The position numbers were made by a program, and so were the translations under genes. The notes beneath the pieces are model-generated. The model saw nothing but the letters and a program-made list of their open reading frames with translations, made no database searches and was not told where the DNA came from. A stretch of 64,000 bases of DNA, taken from contig OZ252283.1 in assembly GCA_965250025.1 (NCBI GenBank), positions 1,860,001-1,924,000 of the forward strand, read 5' to 3'. This document shows positions 56,098-64,000 of the stretch, piece by piece; position 1 is the stretch's first letter, and every line of letters starts with the position of its first letter. The DNA is from CBDDLD01 sp965250025 (GTDB taxonomy: Bacteria; Bacteroidota; Bacteroidia; Flavobacteriales; Flavobacteriaceae).

Positions 56098-56898
56098 ATG
56101 AAAAGAAAGATACGAAAGACTTTAGCACGATTAGGGTATTGTACCCGACCAGATTTTATAATCATTGGCGCTCAAAAATGTGGCACATCCGGACTATTCA
56201 AAATGCTTGAAGCGCATTCTCATATGGCTCCGTCTCTGGTCAAAGAAGTTCATTATTTTGATAATGATCAATGGTACCAAAAACAAAACATTCATGAGTA
56301 CCATTCGTTCTTTCCCTTCCCGAAAGACATATCCAAGGGCTCAAAGGTATTTGAAGCTACACCCTTATATATTTTCCATCCCGAAGTGGCATCAAGATTA
56401 TACAATTACAACCCTAAACTAAAGCTGATCCTCTTGTTACGAGATCCTGCTGAACGGGCATTTTCTGCATGGACCATGTTTCACCATCATTTTAAAACCG
56501 GAAAGCATGCTCATTTGCACGATCCGCGTCCGTTTTCAACAGCCATAAACAAAGAGATTCAACAACTTGAAAACACGTCTTATAATGATAATAGAATTGC
56601 CTATGTAAAGCGTGGTATCTATGATACACAGATCAAAACCTACTTAAAGCATTTCAATAGCGATCAATTACTGATTCTTGAAAGTAAGGCTTTAAAAACG
56701 CAATCCTCTAAAACGCTTAAAACCGTACAGCAGTTTATTGGCGTACCTTATGAAGAGTTGCCTTATAAAAGTCAGAACGTCAGCAAAGTTTCAGAAAAAG
56801 AACTTTATAAGGACGATATCAATGCGTTGAGAGCCTTCTACCAACCGCATAATGAAAGGCTCTTTGAGCTTATCGGAGAGACTTGGGATTGGTATTAG
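56098..56898 (+). CDS. Sulfotransferase domain protein
   Basis: A 266-residue PAPS-dependent sulfotransferase. The 5'-phosphosulfate loop IIGAQKCGTSGLFKML (residues 21-36) and 3'-phosphate motif LRDPAERAFSAW are intact, and RIAYVKRGIYDTQIKTYLKHF is typical of the NDST/heparan-type group. It has no signal peptide or membrane anchor. It probably sulfates a glycan or lipid. It is one of few sulfation genes here; the PAPS supply is not in the window. Confidence 0.9.
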   Translation: MKRKIRKTLARLGYCTRPDFIIIGAQKCGTSGLFKMLEAHSHMAPSLVKEVHYFDNDQWYQKQNIHEYHSFFPFPKDISKGSKVFEATPLYIFHPEVASRLYNYNPKLKLILLLRDPAERAFSAWTMFHHHFKTGKHAHLHDPRPFSTAINKEIQQLENTSYNDNRIAYVKRGIYDTQIKTYLKHFNSDQLLILESKALKTQSSKTLKTVQQFIGVPYEELPYKSQNVSKVSEKELYKDDINALRAFYQPHNERLFELIGETWDWY

Positions 56899-56923
56899 TT
56901 AAATCAATACGCTTTCATCAACT

Positions 56924-58744
56924 TTATGCCTTTTCCATTTTTGGAAGCATGATCTCGTTTTTCTCATGGTAGCTTTCCATACGCGACAGGATTTTTGTCA
57001 ATAACTGTAGCACATCGCTCATGTAAGGTCCTTTATTCAGCATGATACATTCGGCTTTTAAAGAGTATACTGCATCGGTGATTTCGGATCTTGAAGGGAG
57101 TCCTTTTTTGGCAAAATTTTCCAGCACCTGTGTCGCCCATATTACAGGGATATGAGCTGCACTACACAATGCCAGTATTTCTTCCTGGATCCTTCCAATA
57201 TTCTCCCAACCGGTTTCTACTGCCAAATCCCCACGGGCAATCATGACGCCAATATGCTTAACGTTCATAGCCGCTAATAATATATCTACCAGATTGTCGA
57301 ATGCAAATGCAGTTTCAATTTTTAAAATGATATTCAAGGTGTTCGTCACGTTCCATTTTTCCAATTCGTGCAACAATGCTTCGACGTCTGCTCTTGAATT
57401 GACAAATGAAAAATTAACAACATCTGCATTTTTGGCCACAAACTCCAAGTCCAGTTTATCTTTTTCAGTTAGGCCACTGATTTGAAGGTCGGTTTTGGGA
57501 AAGTTCATACCCTTCTCGGCCTTTAATTTAGAGCCTTTCTCTTTGGCTCTGGTGATTCTGACCACCATGTGATCATCGAACATGCTTTCAATATGCCCCT
57601 CAATTTTACCATCATCAAACAAAATAGGGTCTCCAACACCTACACGATTGAATATTTCAGGAGTCTGACAGGATATGTGTGCGTTTTCAATGCGTTGACC
57701 TTCATCATCATAAACTGCAGGGTGACCGGGAACAGGGGCTTTGGTAATGATCAGTCTATCGTTTACCTTCAGTAGCAGGTGCTGTTCTATGGGTGGTAAA
57801 TTACCAACATGAGTCTCAGGCAAATCGGGTCGATCGCTGGTTATTAAGGTGCCTTCTTCGACATACGCCGTTTCGTAAGCATGAACGATCACTTTGGATT
57901 CCAAAACCTCAATCACTTTAAACTCCCGTGCCTTACCTCTGGCATCCTTAAACGCTAATACATCTCCAAGCTTGAGATGGGTCAACCAGTCTTCTGAAAC
58001 AGGAAGTGCATCATTTTCAGAATCTTCTTTTAAATATGGGACTAGTTTTACTATAGCAGGATCCGTAATTCGTCCTGAATCGTCGCGTTCCGGTGATATT
58101 TTTTTGATCTTTGGTCCTGGTGTTATCTGACCGGTTCTGATCTTAGGTCCCGCCAGATCCATAGCTATTTTTACGCGTTTGCCCTGAGCCTTGGATGCTT
58201 TCTTTACGTGACGTATCATTCGTTTCCAAACCTCTGGGTCATCATGGGCACAATTGATCCTTGCGCAATTCATACCGCGTGCTACCATCTCATACACCAG
58301 ATCATAATCGTAGGCGGCCTGTGTGGGCTGTGTGACCATAATTCTAACCCTTCGGCCTTTAGAGCGATATCCCAAAAGTTCCTTAGCATGTTTATTTAAT
58401 AATCGTTTGCTGTTTTTAATGGATAGTCCCGACTTCAAAACTGTTGGGGGTTGCTCATCCAATAATTTATAGAGTATAAACCTGGTTTTGATTAAACTCG
58501 ATAAGATATGCCCTTCGGCCTTAGCCAATCTGGAAAGTCCCAAGTGACGTAATTTCTTTTGTAAAACCCTCAGGTCTATCTTTCGAATGCTATTATAATG
58601 GATCAGATTTCGTGCACTTTTTTGATATACCGGATGAATCGCCTCTAATAAATTAGCATAAGATGCCTCATCATCATACAGCGAGGTTATTAAAGCCTCT
58701 ATTTGCGTAATAAGTGCATGGATTTTTTTACGATTAACATTCAT
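56924..58744 (-). CDS. Pyruvate kinase-like protein with N-terminal extension and duplicated B-domain-like region
   Basis: A 606-residue protein. Residues 1-125 are helical and not part of PK. The A-domain follows: ARINCAHDD (R162, N164, H167), DLAGPKIRTG, then a region of about 210 residues (205-415) where a normal B domain has about 100, containing two strand-turn units with LKLGDVLAFKDARGK and VGVGDPILFDDGK. The catalytic KIE (Lys475, Glu477), ARGDLAVE (Asp506) and ATQVLEN are present. The C-terminal allosteric domain is missing. The usual start of the PK barrel is replaced by RIMVTQPTQAAYDYDLVYE, so it may not be a standard glycolytic PK. Confidence 0.85.
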   Translation of the reverse strand: MNVNRKKIHALITQIEALITSLYDDEASYANLLEAIHPVYQKSARNLIHYNSIRKIDLRVLQKKLRHLGLSRLAKAEGHILSSLIKTRFILYKLLDEQPPTVLKSGLSIKNSKRLLNKHAKELLGYRSKGRRVRIMVTQPTQAAYDYDLVYEMVARGMNCARINCAHDDPEVWKRMIRHVKKASKAQGKRVKIAMDLAGPKIRTGQITPGPKIKKISPERDDSGRITDPAIVKLVPYLKEDSENDALPVSEDWLTHLKLGDVLAFKDARGKAREFKVIEVLESKVIVHAYETAYVEEGTLITSDRPDLPETHVGNLPPIEQHLLLKVNDRLIITKAPVPGHPAVYDDEGQRIENAHISCQTPEIFNRVGVGDPILFDDGKIEGHIESMFDDHMVVRITRAKEKGSKLKAEKGMNFPKTDLQISGLTEKDKLDLEFVAKNADVVNFSFVNSRADVEALLHELEKWNVTNTLNIILKIETAFAFDNLVDILLAAMNVKHIGVMIARGDLAVETGWENIGRIQEEILALCSAAHIPVIWATQVLENFAKKGLPSRSEITDAVYSLKAECIMLNKGPYMSDVLQLLTKILSRMESYHEKNEIMLPKMEKA

Positions 58745-58799
58745 TGCCCTTTGTTTAATCTGTAGATTTCAACAGTTTTAGTATGAAAAACTCTAAATG

Positions 58800-58807
58800 C
58801 AAAGGTA
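58800..58807 (-). promoter_or_regulatory. Putative -7 box of the pyruvate kinase-like gene
   Basis: Minus strand TACCTTTG fits TAnnTTTG and lies 55 bases upstream of the ATG at 58744. No -33 TTG at the standard spacing. Confidence 0.45.
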
Positions 58808-58971
58808 ACAGGTTTCACTTTGTATTTACCGTGACTTATAGTTATGCTAACATTAACTTTTTATACTCGTAAATTGTTATTATTTGTCTATTTACAGCTC
58901 ACATCCAAGAAAAATTTATTGTAGTTTTATGGTCTTATAACCTCTTTGAATTCCAACATTTGTAATCTAAA

Positions 58972-59271
58972 ATGGAATCTAGAATCAAATATGAATTTTC
59001 AACAACCATGTGGCAGCATCAGGCACCGGGTGGTTGGTATTTTGTGGCTTTACCCAAAGCCATATCCGAAGAGATCCGAACACACCTAAAATGGCAGGAA
59101 GAAGGTTGGGGTCGTATGAAAGCTCAGGCTGCCATTGGAAGCGTACAATGGGAAACCGCCATTTGGTTCGATACCAAACAAGGCACCTACTTACTTCCCA
59201 TAAAAGCAGATGTCCGAAAAAAAACGGGTATTGTTGTTGATAAAGCAATTGCAATGTGTGTTTGGGTGTGA
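58972..59271 (+). CDS. DUF1905 domain protein
   Basis: A 99-residue single domain: RIKYEFSTTMWQHQAPGGWYFVALPKAISEEI, then WGRMKAQAAIGSVQWETAIWFDTKQGTYLLPIKADVRKKTGI. This is the small DUF1905 beta-barrel, often found with YdeI-type proteins. The function is unknown. It is flanked by AT-rich intergenic DNA on both sides (about 230 and 200 bases) in which I see nothing else. Confidence 0.88.
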   Translation: MESRIKYEFSTTMWQHQAPGGWYFVALPKAISEEIRTHLKWQEEGWGRMKAQAAIGSVQWETAIWFDTKQGTYLLPIKADVRKKTGIVVDKAIAMCVWV

Positions 59272-59443
59272 TTGAAAGAGGCTTTTAAACACACAAAAAA
59301 TGGATGGCGCATTTATAAAACTTAAAAAGTGTATTAGGTATAGTATATCCAATATGAGTGGATTACTACACTTTCAGTACGGTGATCCCAAAAGGGAATT
59401 CTAGGCAAGTATAAAACGATTTCGCCCATTCCTAAAAATGCAA

Positions 59444-59469
59444 AAACCCGCAACATACGTTGCGGGTTT
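59444..59469 (-). terminator. Terminator of the tRNA-Ser transcript
   Basis: An 11-base perfect stem (AAACCCGCAAC with GTTGCGGGTTT) and four-base loop. On the minus strand it is followed by a T-rich stretch (complement of CAAAAA). It lies directly after the 3' end of the tRNA at 59476. Confidence 0.85.
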
Positions 59470-59475
59470 CTTTTG

Positions 59476-59560
59476 CGGAGGAAGAGGGATTCGAACCCCC
59501 GGAGGTGTGACCCTCAACAGTTTTCAAGACTGCCGCATTCGACCACTCTGCCATTCCTCC
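59476..59560 (-). tRNA. tRNA-Ser (anticodon UGA)
   Basis: On the minus strand a cloverleaf of 85 bases runs from 59560 to 59476: acceptor GGAGGAA pairs with TTCCTCC, discriminator G, D-arm GGTCGAATGCGGC-like, anticodon stem-loop with loop CTTGAAA and anticodon TGA (plus strand 59524-59526), a long class II variable arm (TGAGGGTCACACCTC), and T-arm GGGGGTTCGAATCCC-like. The CCA is not encoded. The long variable arm confirms a serine class tRNA. Confidence 0.95.
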
Positions 59561-59782
59561 AATACATTTGCTGATTACGGGCATGCCCGTCGGAGCAAAA
59601 CACCCATGCGTTGCAAAGGCGGGTGCAAATATAAAATCCTTTTTTAATCATGCCAACTTTTTTTCTAATTTTTATGGCTCAACCTTTCAAATTTTTCACA
59701 AAAATTAGATTCATTCAATTTACCATTGTATTTTCGGCACAATAAATGATATTATTATCGTTATTAACTAAACTTTTCGATC

Positions 59783-60565
59783 ATGAGACATTACCTATTC
59801 TTATGTTTATTTATCGTCTTCGGACCGTTCACCATAGCCCAAAACAATACCATTGCCGTTGGTGAAAAGCTGGTATACACCGCATCTTATAACATGTCTG
59901 GTCTCTTAACCGACATCGCACAGGTGACCATGGAAACCAGTGAGGTCAAAACCTCAAAAAATACACTCATGCGTCTCAAATGTACAGCTGCTACTTATAA
60001 CCAATGGGACAGCTTCTTTAAGATTAGAGATTTATACGAGAGTTATGTGAATCCTAAAACGCTAACGCCATACCTCTATAAAAGAGATATTGATGAAGGT
60101 GGTTACTATAAGTTCATGCAGTACAAGTACAGTCATAAAACCAAAACGGTCAATAGCCTAAAACGTAAACGAAACAGTAAAGGCGAATACTGGGAAGAAA
60201 AAAACAAACTCAATATAAGCCCTTCAGCCAAAGATATTGTAGCTACACTCTATTACATAAGAAATCTGGACATCCACAAAGCATCAGTTGGCGACCAGCA
60301 AAGCTTTAAAGTGTTATTTGATAATAAGGAAACCTTAGTCACCGTCAAATACATTGGCAAAGAAACCATATCTACAAAGATCGGCAGTAAAGAATGCTAT
60401 AAGCTGGCACTATCTCTAAAAGGCAGTGATGTGCTTAGAGGAAAAAATGCCAATCTGTTATGGTTAACTGCTGATGCTAACAAAATACCGGTATTTGCCA
60501 AGTTTAAGATTCCGGTTGGTAATGGCGAACTAAAAATAACTTCCGCAACCGGATTAAAACATTAA
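59783..60565 (+). CDS. Exported DUF3108 protein
   Basis: A 260-residue protein with a signal peptide ending near TIAQN. DUF3108 features are seen in VGEKLVYTASYNMSGLLTDIAQVTM and YKRDIDEGGYYKFMQYKY. The family adopts a barrel-like fold of unknown function, and in other species it lies near LPS or lipid genes. The small membrane protein gene starts four bases after its stop. The AT-rich region before it (59561-59782) shows no other feature. Confidence 0.85.
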   Translation: MRHYLFLCLFIVFGPFTIAQNNTIAVGEKLVYTASYNMSGLLTDIAQVTMETSEVKTSKNTLMRLKCTAATYNQWDSFFKIRDLYESYVNPKTLTPYLYKRDIDEGGYYKFMQYKYSHKTKTVNSLKRKRNSKGEYWEEKNKLNISPSAKDIVATLYYIRNLDIHKASVGDQQSFKVLFDNKETLVTVKYIGKETISTKIGSKECYKLALSLKGSDVLRGKNANLLWLTADANKIPVFAKFKIPVGNGELKITSATGLKH

Positions 60566-60569
60566 TGGT

Positions 60570-60899
60570 ATGAAAAGAGCACTTATTATCTTAGGATTTA
60601 TCACCGCCATACTGGCCGTAGTCTTAGCTGTGACACCATTATCTAAACTGTCTGTAATTCCTATTGTTATCGCTTTCGCAGCAGGATTAGGCCTTTTATT
60701 TATCAATAAGAAGAGTGAGAAAAAAACCAAAACCGTACAGTACATCTTCCTGTTGGTCATCATATCCTTAAGCCTTACCATATACAAAGCCGTATTTACA
60801 AAAGCAGAACTTGGAGATGTTGAAGATCTGGAGCAACGTGAAGAAGAATCTGTAGAAGATTCTAAAGAATTGCTGGAAGATATTGAGATTGACGAATAA
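60570..60899 (+). CDS. Small membrane protein with acidic C-terminal tail
   Basis: A 109-residue protein with three hydrophobic helices (about residues 5-24, 28-46 and 58-76) and a strongly acidic tail after residue 80 (many Glu and Asp, no positive charge). I do not recognise a family. Position four bases after the DUF3108 gene suggests that the two are cotranscribed. Confidence 0.65.
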   Translation: MKRALIILGFITAILAVVLAVTPLSKLSVIPIVIAFAAGLGLLFINKKSEKKTKTVQYIFLLVIISLSLTIYKAVFTKAELGDVEDLEQREEESVEDSKELLEDIEIDE

Positions 60900-60957
60900 A
60901 ATTGAAGTAACGGCATCTTTATTTGCCTATAATTGAAGCATTTATTCATTTTTAACT

Positions 60958-60965
60958 TATTTTTG
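60958..60965 (+). promoter_or_regulatory. Putative -7 box of the first M28 peptidase gene
   Basis: TATTTTTG matches TAnnTTTG and ends 18 bases before the ATG at 60984. A TTG lies at 60933-60935, 22 bases away, slightly longer than the usual spacing. It supports the ATG rather than an upstream TTG at 60933. Confidence 0.5.
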
Positions 60966-60983
60966 CCGCAAAAATTTGATAGA

Positions 60984-62015
60984 ATGAAAGTACTGGTTGC
61001 TTCAGCTCTTGCATTAGTCGGTTCATGTGCCACCCTGAGACACAGTGAAAAAATAAAAAACCTCAAGGAAAGTATAGTATTTGAAGATAAAAATACCATT
61101 GAGACCTATGCAAATACAATAACTGCTGAAGAGCTTAAAACCCACGTTTACGAGATTTCTTCTGACAAATACAACGGCAGAAAGACCGGAGAAATAGGAC
61201 ATGATAGGGTTTGCGACTATATTCGAAACCAGTATCGGGAATACCTCATACCCGCACCAGAAGGCTTTCTTGACTATTATCAGGAGGTACCCTCAGAAGC
61301 ACTGCCCGACGATTTGAACGACTCCCAAAATATTATTGCCTACATAGAAGGCGAAGAATATCCTGACGAATATGTTTATGTTGCAGCACACTCTGACCAC
61401 GAAGGCATTGTAGACGGTCAGATCTATAATGGTGCCGACGATAATGGTTCTGGCACCTCAGCCGTTTTGGAGATTGCAGAAGCCTTTAGTAAAGCAGCAC
61501 GAGAAGGTCACAGGCCTAAGCGCAGTATCGTATTCTTACACGTTACCGCAGAAGAAGTAGGACTCCATGGCTCAAGATATTATACCGAGCACCCTATTTT
61601 TCCTTTGGAAAATACCATCACAACTCTAAATACTGACATGATTGGTCGTGTCGATGCCAGGCATGAGGATAATGAAGATTACATCTATGTTATTGGTTCG
61701 GACAGAATGAGTACAGAATTGCATTACATCATACAACAAGCCAATGACGAATTCAGTCAGCTTGAACTCGATTATACCTATAATGATGAAAACGATGTCA
61801 ATCGCTATTATTACCGATCGGACCACTACAATTTTGCACTTCATGGCATTCCTGTAGCGTTCTTCTTCAATGGCGAACATGAAGACTATACCAAACCCAC
61901 GGATACTGCCGATAAAATCAACTATCCGCTATTGCAGAAAAGAACACAACTGATCTTTGCCACCACATGGTATATTGCCAATTCAGAACTACCATTAAAC
62001 CGGGAGATCATCTGA
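60984..62015 (+). CDS. M28 family metallopeptidase lipoprotein, short form
   Basis: A 343-residue protein from the ATG at 60984. MKVLVASALALVGSCATL gives a lipobox Cys near residue 15. M28 metal ligands are present: VAAHSDHEG (His), NGADDNGSGTSAV (bridging Asp), HVTAEEVGLHGSRYY (catalytic Glu and ligand Glu), LNTDMIGRVD (Asp) and RSDHYNFA (His). A 44-residue lead part (VYEISSDKYNGRKTGEIG) precedes the catalytic domain, with no PA insertion. It would hydrolyse peptides at the cell envelope. Closely related in sequence to the next M28 gene. Confidence 0.92.
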   Translation: MKVLVASALALVGSCATLRHSEKIKNLKESIVFEDKNTIETYANTITAEELKTHVYEISSDKYNGRKTGEIGHDRVCDYIRNQYREYLIPAPEGFLDYYQEVPSEALPDDLNDSQNIIAYIEGEEYPDEYVYVAAHSDHEGIVDGQIYNGADDNGSGTSAVLEIAEAFSKAAREGHRPKRSIVFLHVTAEEVGLHGSRYYTEHPIFPLENTITTLNTDMIGRVDARHEDNEDYIYVIGSDRMSTELHYIIQQANDEFSQLELDYTYNDENDVNRYYYRSDHYNFALHGIPVAFFFNGEHEDYTKPTDTADKINYPLLQKRTQLIFATTWYIANSELPLNREII

Positions 62016-62077
62016 TCTTAAATACATCTGAGTTTGACATATAAAACACCCAATATTAACAGTTAAAAAAAGGTGTT

Positions 62078-62158
62078 GTCATTCCGAACGAGGAACAAGG
62101 AGGAATCTCATTATGAGAGAGATGTCTCGTCGCTCTTTCTTCGCTCTGTCGACATGAC
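62078..62158. repeat. Imperfect inverted-repeat intergenic element (flavobacterial type)
   Basis: A roughly 81-base imperfect palindrome: GTCATTCCGAACGAGG on one arm and GTCGACATGAC on the other, with GAGGAATCTCAT and GAGATGTCTC near the middle. It could fold as a long hairpin. Its wording, starting GTCATTCCGA and containing GGAGGAATCTC, is like the short dispersed intergenic repeats common in Bacteroidota genomes. It lies between the two M28 genes. Confidence 0.65.
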
Positions 62159-62299
62159 CAATCATTTTATTTCAAGATGTTAAGAATAAAACTTATGATT
62201 TAATCTTACGTCGAACTCACGTTAAATGCAGTTTTAACACGGTATTTAGCATTTATTTTGTAATCTTGACCTTTATTACAACCTTATAATTTAATAGGA

Positions 62300-63868
62300 A
62301 TGAACAAACTATTATATCTATTATCACTTTCTATAATCCTTGTCAGCTGTGGCAGCTCGCAAAAAAGCACTGCCGAAACACCTGCAAAAGTTGCCGATCC
62401 GGTAGCTTATGCCAACACCATTACTGCCGATGAGCTCAGTGAAATGCTATATATCTATGCGTCTGACGAATTTGAAGGGCGGGAAACCGGAGAACCCGGA
62501 CAAAAAAAGGCCGTTGCGTATTTAAAAGCATTGTACCAGGATATGCGCATTCCTTCTCCCCTATCTGCTAATGATTACTTTCAGGAAGTGCCATTGGAAA
62601 AACAAAAGGTTGCTGAAGCCAAATTAAATCTGAATGGCAATACATTTGCACCGTATGATCATCATATTGTTATCGCATTACCAAATAGCGTTAGTATAAA
62701 TACCGATGAGATCGTGTATGTAGGTTATGGCATTGATGATGAGAATTATTCCGATTATAAAGATCTGGATGTCGAAGGTAAAGTTGTTTTGGCCAAAGCA
62801 GGCGAGCCTAAAGATACCGAAGGTCTTTTTATCACCTCCGGAACTACAGAACCTACAAAATGGACCAATGGCAGACAGGCTTTAGCCTCTAAAAGAGATG
62901 CAGCCATTGCACATAAAGCAAAAGCCTTCTTATATTTAGACAACACCTTGTTTTCAAGATACGCTTCTTATTACAGAAATCTGGCACAATCGGGTATTGC
63001 AGGTCGCCTATCGCTAAAAAATAGTGAGAATAACACTGCTATCATGATGATCAATGAAGATCTGGCCAAAGCGTTATACAAAGATATAGCAACGCATAAT
63101 CAACCTAAAGTTTTAAATACAGCATTAACCCTTAATATAGAAAACCAATCGGAAACCATCATTTCTGAAAATGTATTGGCCTATATCAAAGGTTCAGAAA
63201 AACCTGATGAAATCATTGTCATCTCAGCGCATTTAGATCATGAAGGAGTAAAAAAAGGCGAAGTCTACAACGGTGCTGATGATGATGGTTCTGGTACCAT
63301 AGCCATTATAGAAATTGCAGAAGCTTTTAAGACGGCTGAAAAAGAAGGGAATGGCCCAAAGCGCTCTATATTGTTTTTGCACGTTACCGGAGAAGAAAAA
63401 GGCTTATTGGGCTCTAGGCATTATACCGATAATGATCCTGTATTTCCTCTGGAAAATACCGTGGCCAATCTTAATATTGATATGATAGGCCGTACCGATC
63501 CTAAACGTACCGAAGGCGACAGAAACTATCTGTACCTGATTGGAAGCGATAAATTAAGTACGGATCTGCACAACATCTCGGAAGCCATAAACGCCAAGTA
63601 TTGTAATATTGAACTGGATTATAAGTACAATGCCGAGAATGACCCTAACCGTTTCTATTACCGATCGGACCATTATAACTTTGCCAAAAACAACATTCCT
63701 GTTATCTTTTATTTCAATGGTACACATGACGATTATCATCAACCTTCTGATACTCCAGATAAGATTGAGTACGATCTATTAGAGAACAGAGCGCGTCTTG
63801 TATTTTATACCGCTTGGGAATTGGCCAACAGAGCAGACAGAATTGTTGTGGACAAAGCCACAGAATAA
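62300..63868 (+). CDS. M28 family metallopeptidase lipoprotein, long form with PA-like insertion
   Basis: A 522-residue lipoprotein (lipobox LVSCG, Cys near residue 17). Residues about 40-110 match the lead part of the short M28 protein. A PA-type insertion of about 150 residues follows (VYVGYGIDDENYSDYKDLDVEGKVVLAKAGEP). Then comes the M28 domain with ISAHLDHEG, NGADDDGSGTIAI, HVTGEEKGLLGSRHYT, LNIDMIGRTD and RSDHYNFA, so all metal ligands are present. It is a tandem paralogue of the short form and is followed by a terminator. Confidence 0.94.
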   Translation: MNKLLYLLSLSIILVSCGSSQKSTAETPAKVADPVAYANTITADELSEMLYIYASDEFEGRETGEPGQKKAVAYLKALYQDMRIPSPLSANDYFQEVPLEKQKVAEAKLNLNGNTFAPYDHHIVIALPNSVSINTDEIVYVGYGIDDENYSDYKDLDVEGKVVLAKAGEPKDTEGLFITSGTTEPTKWTNGRQALASKRDAAIAHKAKAFLYLDNTLFSRYASYYRNLAQSGIAGRLSLKNSENNTAIMMINEDLAKALYKDIATHNQPKVLNTALTLNIENQSETIISENVLAYIKGSEKPDEIIVISAHLDHEGVKKGEVYNGADDDGSGTIAIIEIAEAFKTAEKEGNGPKRSILFLHVTGEEKGLLGSRHYTDNDPVFPLENTVANLNIDMIGRTDPKRTEGDRNYLYLIGSDKLSTDLHNISEAINAKYCNIELDYKYNAENDPNRFYYRSDHYNFAKNNIPVIFYFNGTHDDYHQPSDTPDKIEYDLLENRARLVFYTAWELANRADRIVVDKATE

Positions 63869-63887
63869 CTCAAGAAAACCCATATGT

Positions 63888-63919
63888 AAAAGCCTTTCAT
63901 GATTATGAAAGGCTTTTTT
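63888..63919 (+). terminator. Rho-independent terminator after the long M28 gene
   Basis: A near-perfect stem (AAAAGCCTTTCAT with ATGAAAGGCTTTT), four-base loop GATT and a run of Ts at 63914-63919. It lies 20 bases after the M28 stop codon. Confidence 0.92.
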
Positions 63920-63926
63920 AATACCA

Positions 63927-63956
63927 CAAAAAAAGCTCCTCATTACTGAGAAGCTT
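63927..63956 (-). terminator. Terminator of the leftward tRNA transcript at the window edge
   Basis: AAGCT-CTCA and TGAG-AGCTT pair with a loop of four bases and one C-A mismatch; on the minus strand a T-rich run follows (complement of 63927-63934). It lies just after the tRNA 3' end at 63966. Confidence 0.7.
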
Positions 63957-63965
63957 GTCTTTTTG

Positions 63966-64000
63966 GGTGGAAGATCGGTCTCGAACCGACGACCTCCTGA
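63966..64000 (-). tRNA. Partial tRNA (3' half; possibly tRNA-His)
   Basis: On the minus strand the 35 bases correspond to tRNA positions 39-73: the 3' side of the anticodon stem (TCAGG), a five-base variable loop (AGGTC), the T-arm GTCGG-TTCGAGA-CCGAT, the acceptor strand CTTCCAC and discriminator C73. A C73 is characteristic of tRNA-His, but the anticodon lies outside the window, so the identity is tentative. The gene continues past the window. Confidence 0.8.

Noticed and set aside
59438..59647. Small rightward coding frame across the tRNA-Ser and its terminator
   Set aside because: It is antisense to a clear tRNA and the terminator stem; no protein family is visible.
1..64000. CRISPR array, prophage, insertion sequence or integron
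   Set aside because: I saw no spaced repeats, transposase, integrase, or phage structural genes; genes are mostly housekeeping or envelope types.

Overview
The window is chromosomal DNA from a member of the Bacteroidota, almost certainly family Flavobacteriaceae; I cannot fix the genus. The evidence is the low G+C, the TAnnTTTG promoter boxes used by this phylum, the many secreted proteins and lipoproteins typical of the group (DUF2911, DUF3108, DUF4294, DUF5916, DUF3526 families), a PNGase F-like N-glycosidase whose characterised homologue is flavobacterial, and a RibB protein with a decayed GTP cyclohydrolase II half. No phage, insertion sequence, integrase or CRISPR array is visible. Genes are densely packed, and no gap exceeds 300 bases.

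Layout. 1-4.7 kb: the end of a ZIP metal transporter, a DUF4268 protein, a leftward TrhA/hemolysin III and DUF4294 pair, then M42 peptidase, Nudix hydrolase and PrsW-type protease. 4.7-8.2 kb: a three-gene biotin-dependent acyl-CoA (probably propionyl-CoA) carboxylase. 8.2-16.0 kb: the most interesting block. A Fur/Zur-like repressor is divergent from a tightly overlapped six-gene operon (ABC ATPase, two DUF3526 ABC permeases, MerC-like protein, GTP cyclohydrolase I, DUF5916 outer-membrane barrel). Two copies of a GCAACTGAGTTGC-type palindrome sit on the operon promoter. A convergent gene encodes a lipoprotein with 18 histidines in strict heptad spacing.

16.1-30.7 kb: MFS exporter, tRNA-modification Sua5/YciO, a retropepsin-like plus triple glycogen-binding-domain pair, UvrD/PcrA helicase, M20 amidohydrolase, a glutamate synthase-like FMN protein, patatin, M1 aminopeptidase and the PNGase F-like lipoprotein. 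30.8-42.7 kb: recG, DUF2911, two VOC proteins, transglutaminase, short-chain fatty acid transporter, AraC regulator, S41 protease and a TlpA-like lipoprotein. 42.8-54.7 kb: pheT, DUF985 cupin, tpx, dgkA, and the envelope and division run ftsK-lolA-lptF-ribB, facing a KdnA-like aminotransferase that would make 8-amino-Kdo for LPS. 54.8-64 kb: nitroreductase, GNAT, sulfotransferase, an unusual pyruvate kinase-like protein, tRNA-Ser(UGA), DUF3108, two tandem M28 peptidase lipoproteins and part of another tRNA (possibly His) at the edge.

How the genes work together. The Fur-family repressor block is best read as a metal (probably zinc) limitation response: an ABC-2 exporter-like complex, a small metal-type membrane protein, a spare GTP cyclohydrolase I and an outer-membrane barrel behind one operator-covered promoter. 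The lolA/lptF/kdnA/dgkA cluster concerns envelope lipids and lipoproteins. The remaining secreted peptidases and PNGase suit an organism that degrades proteins and glycoproteins.
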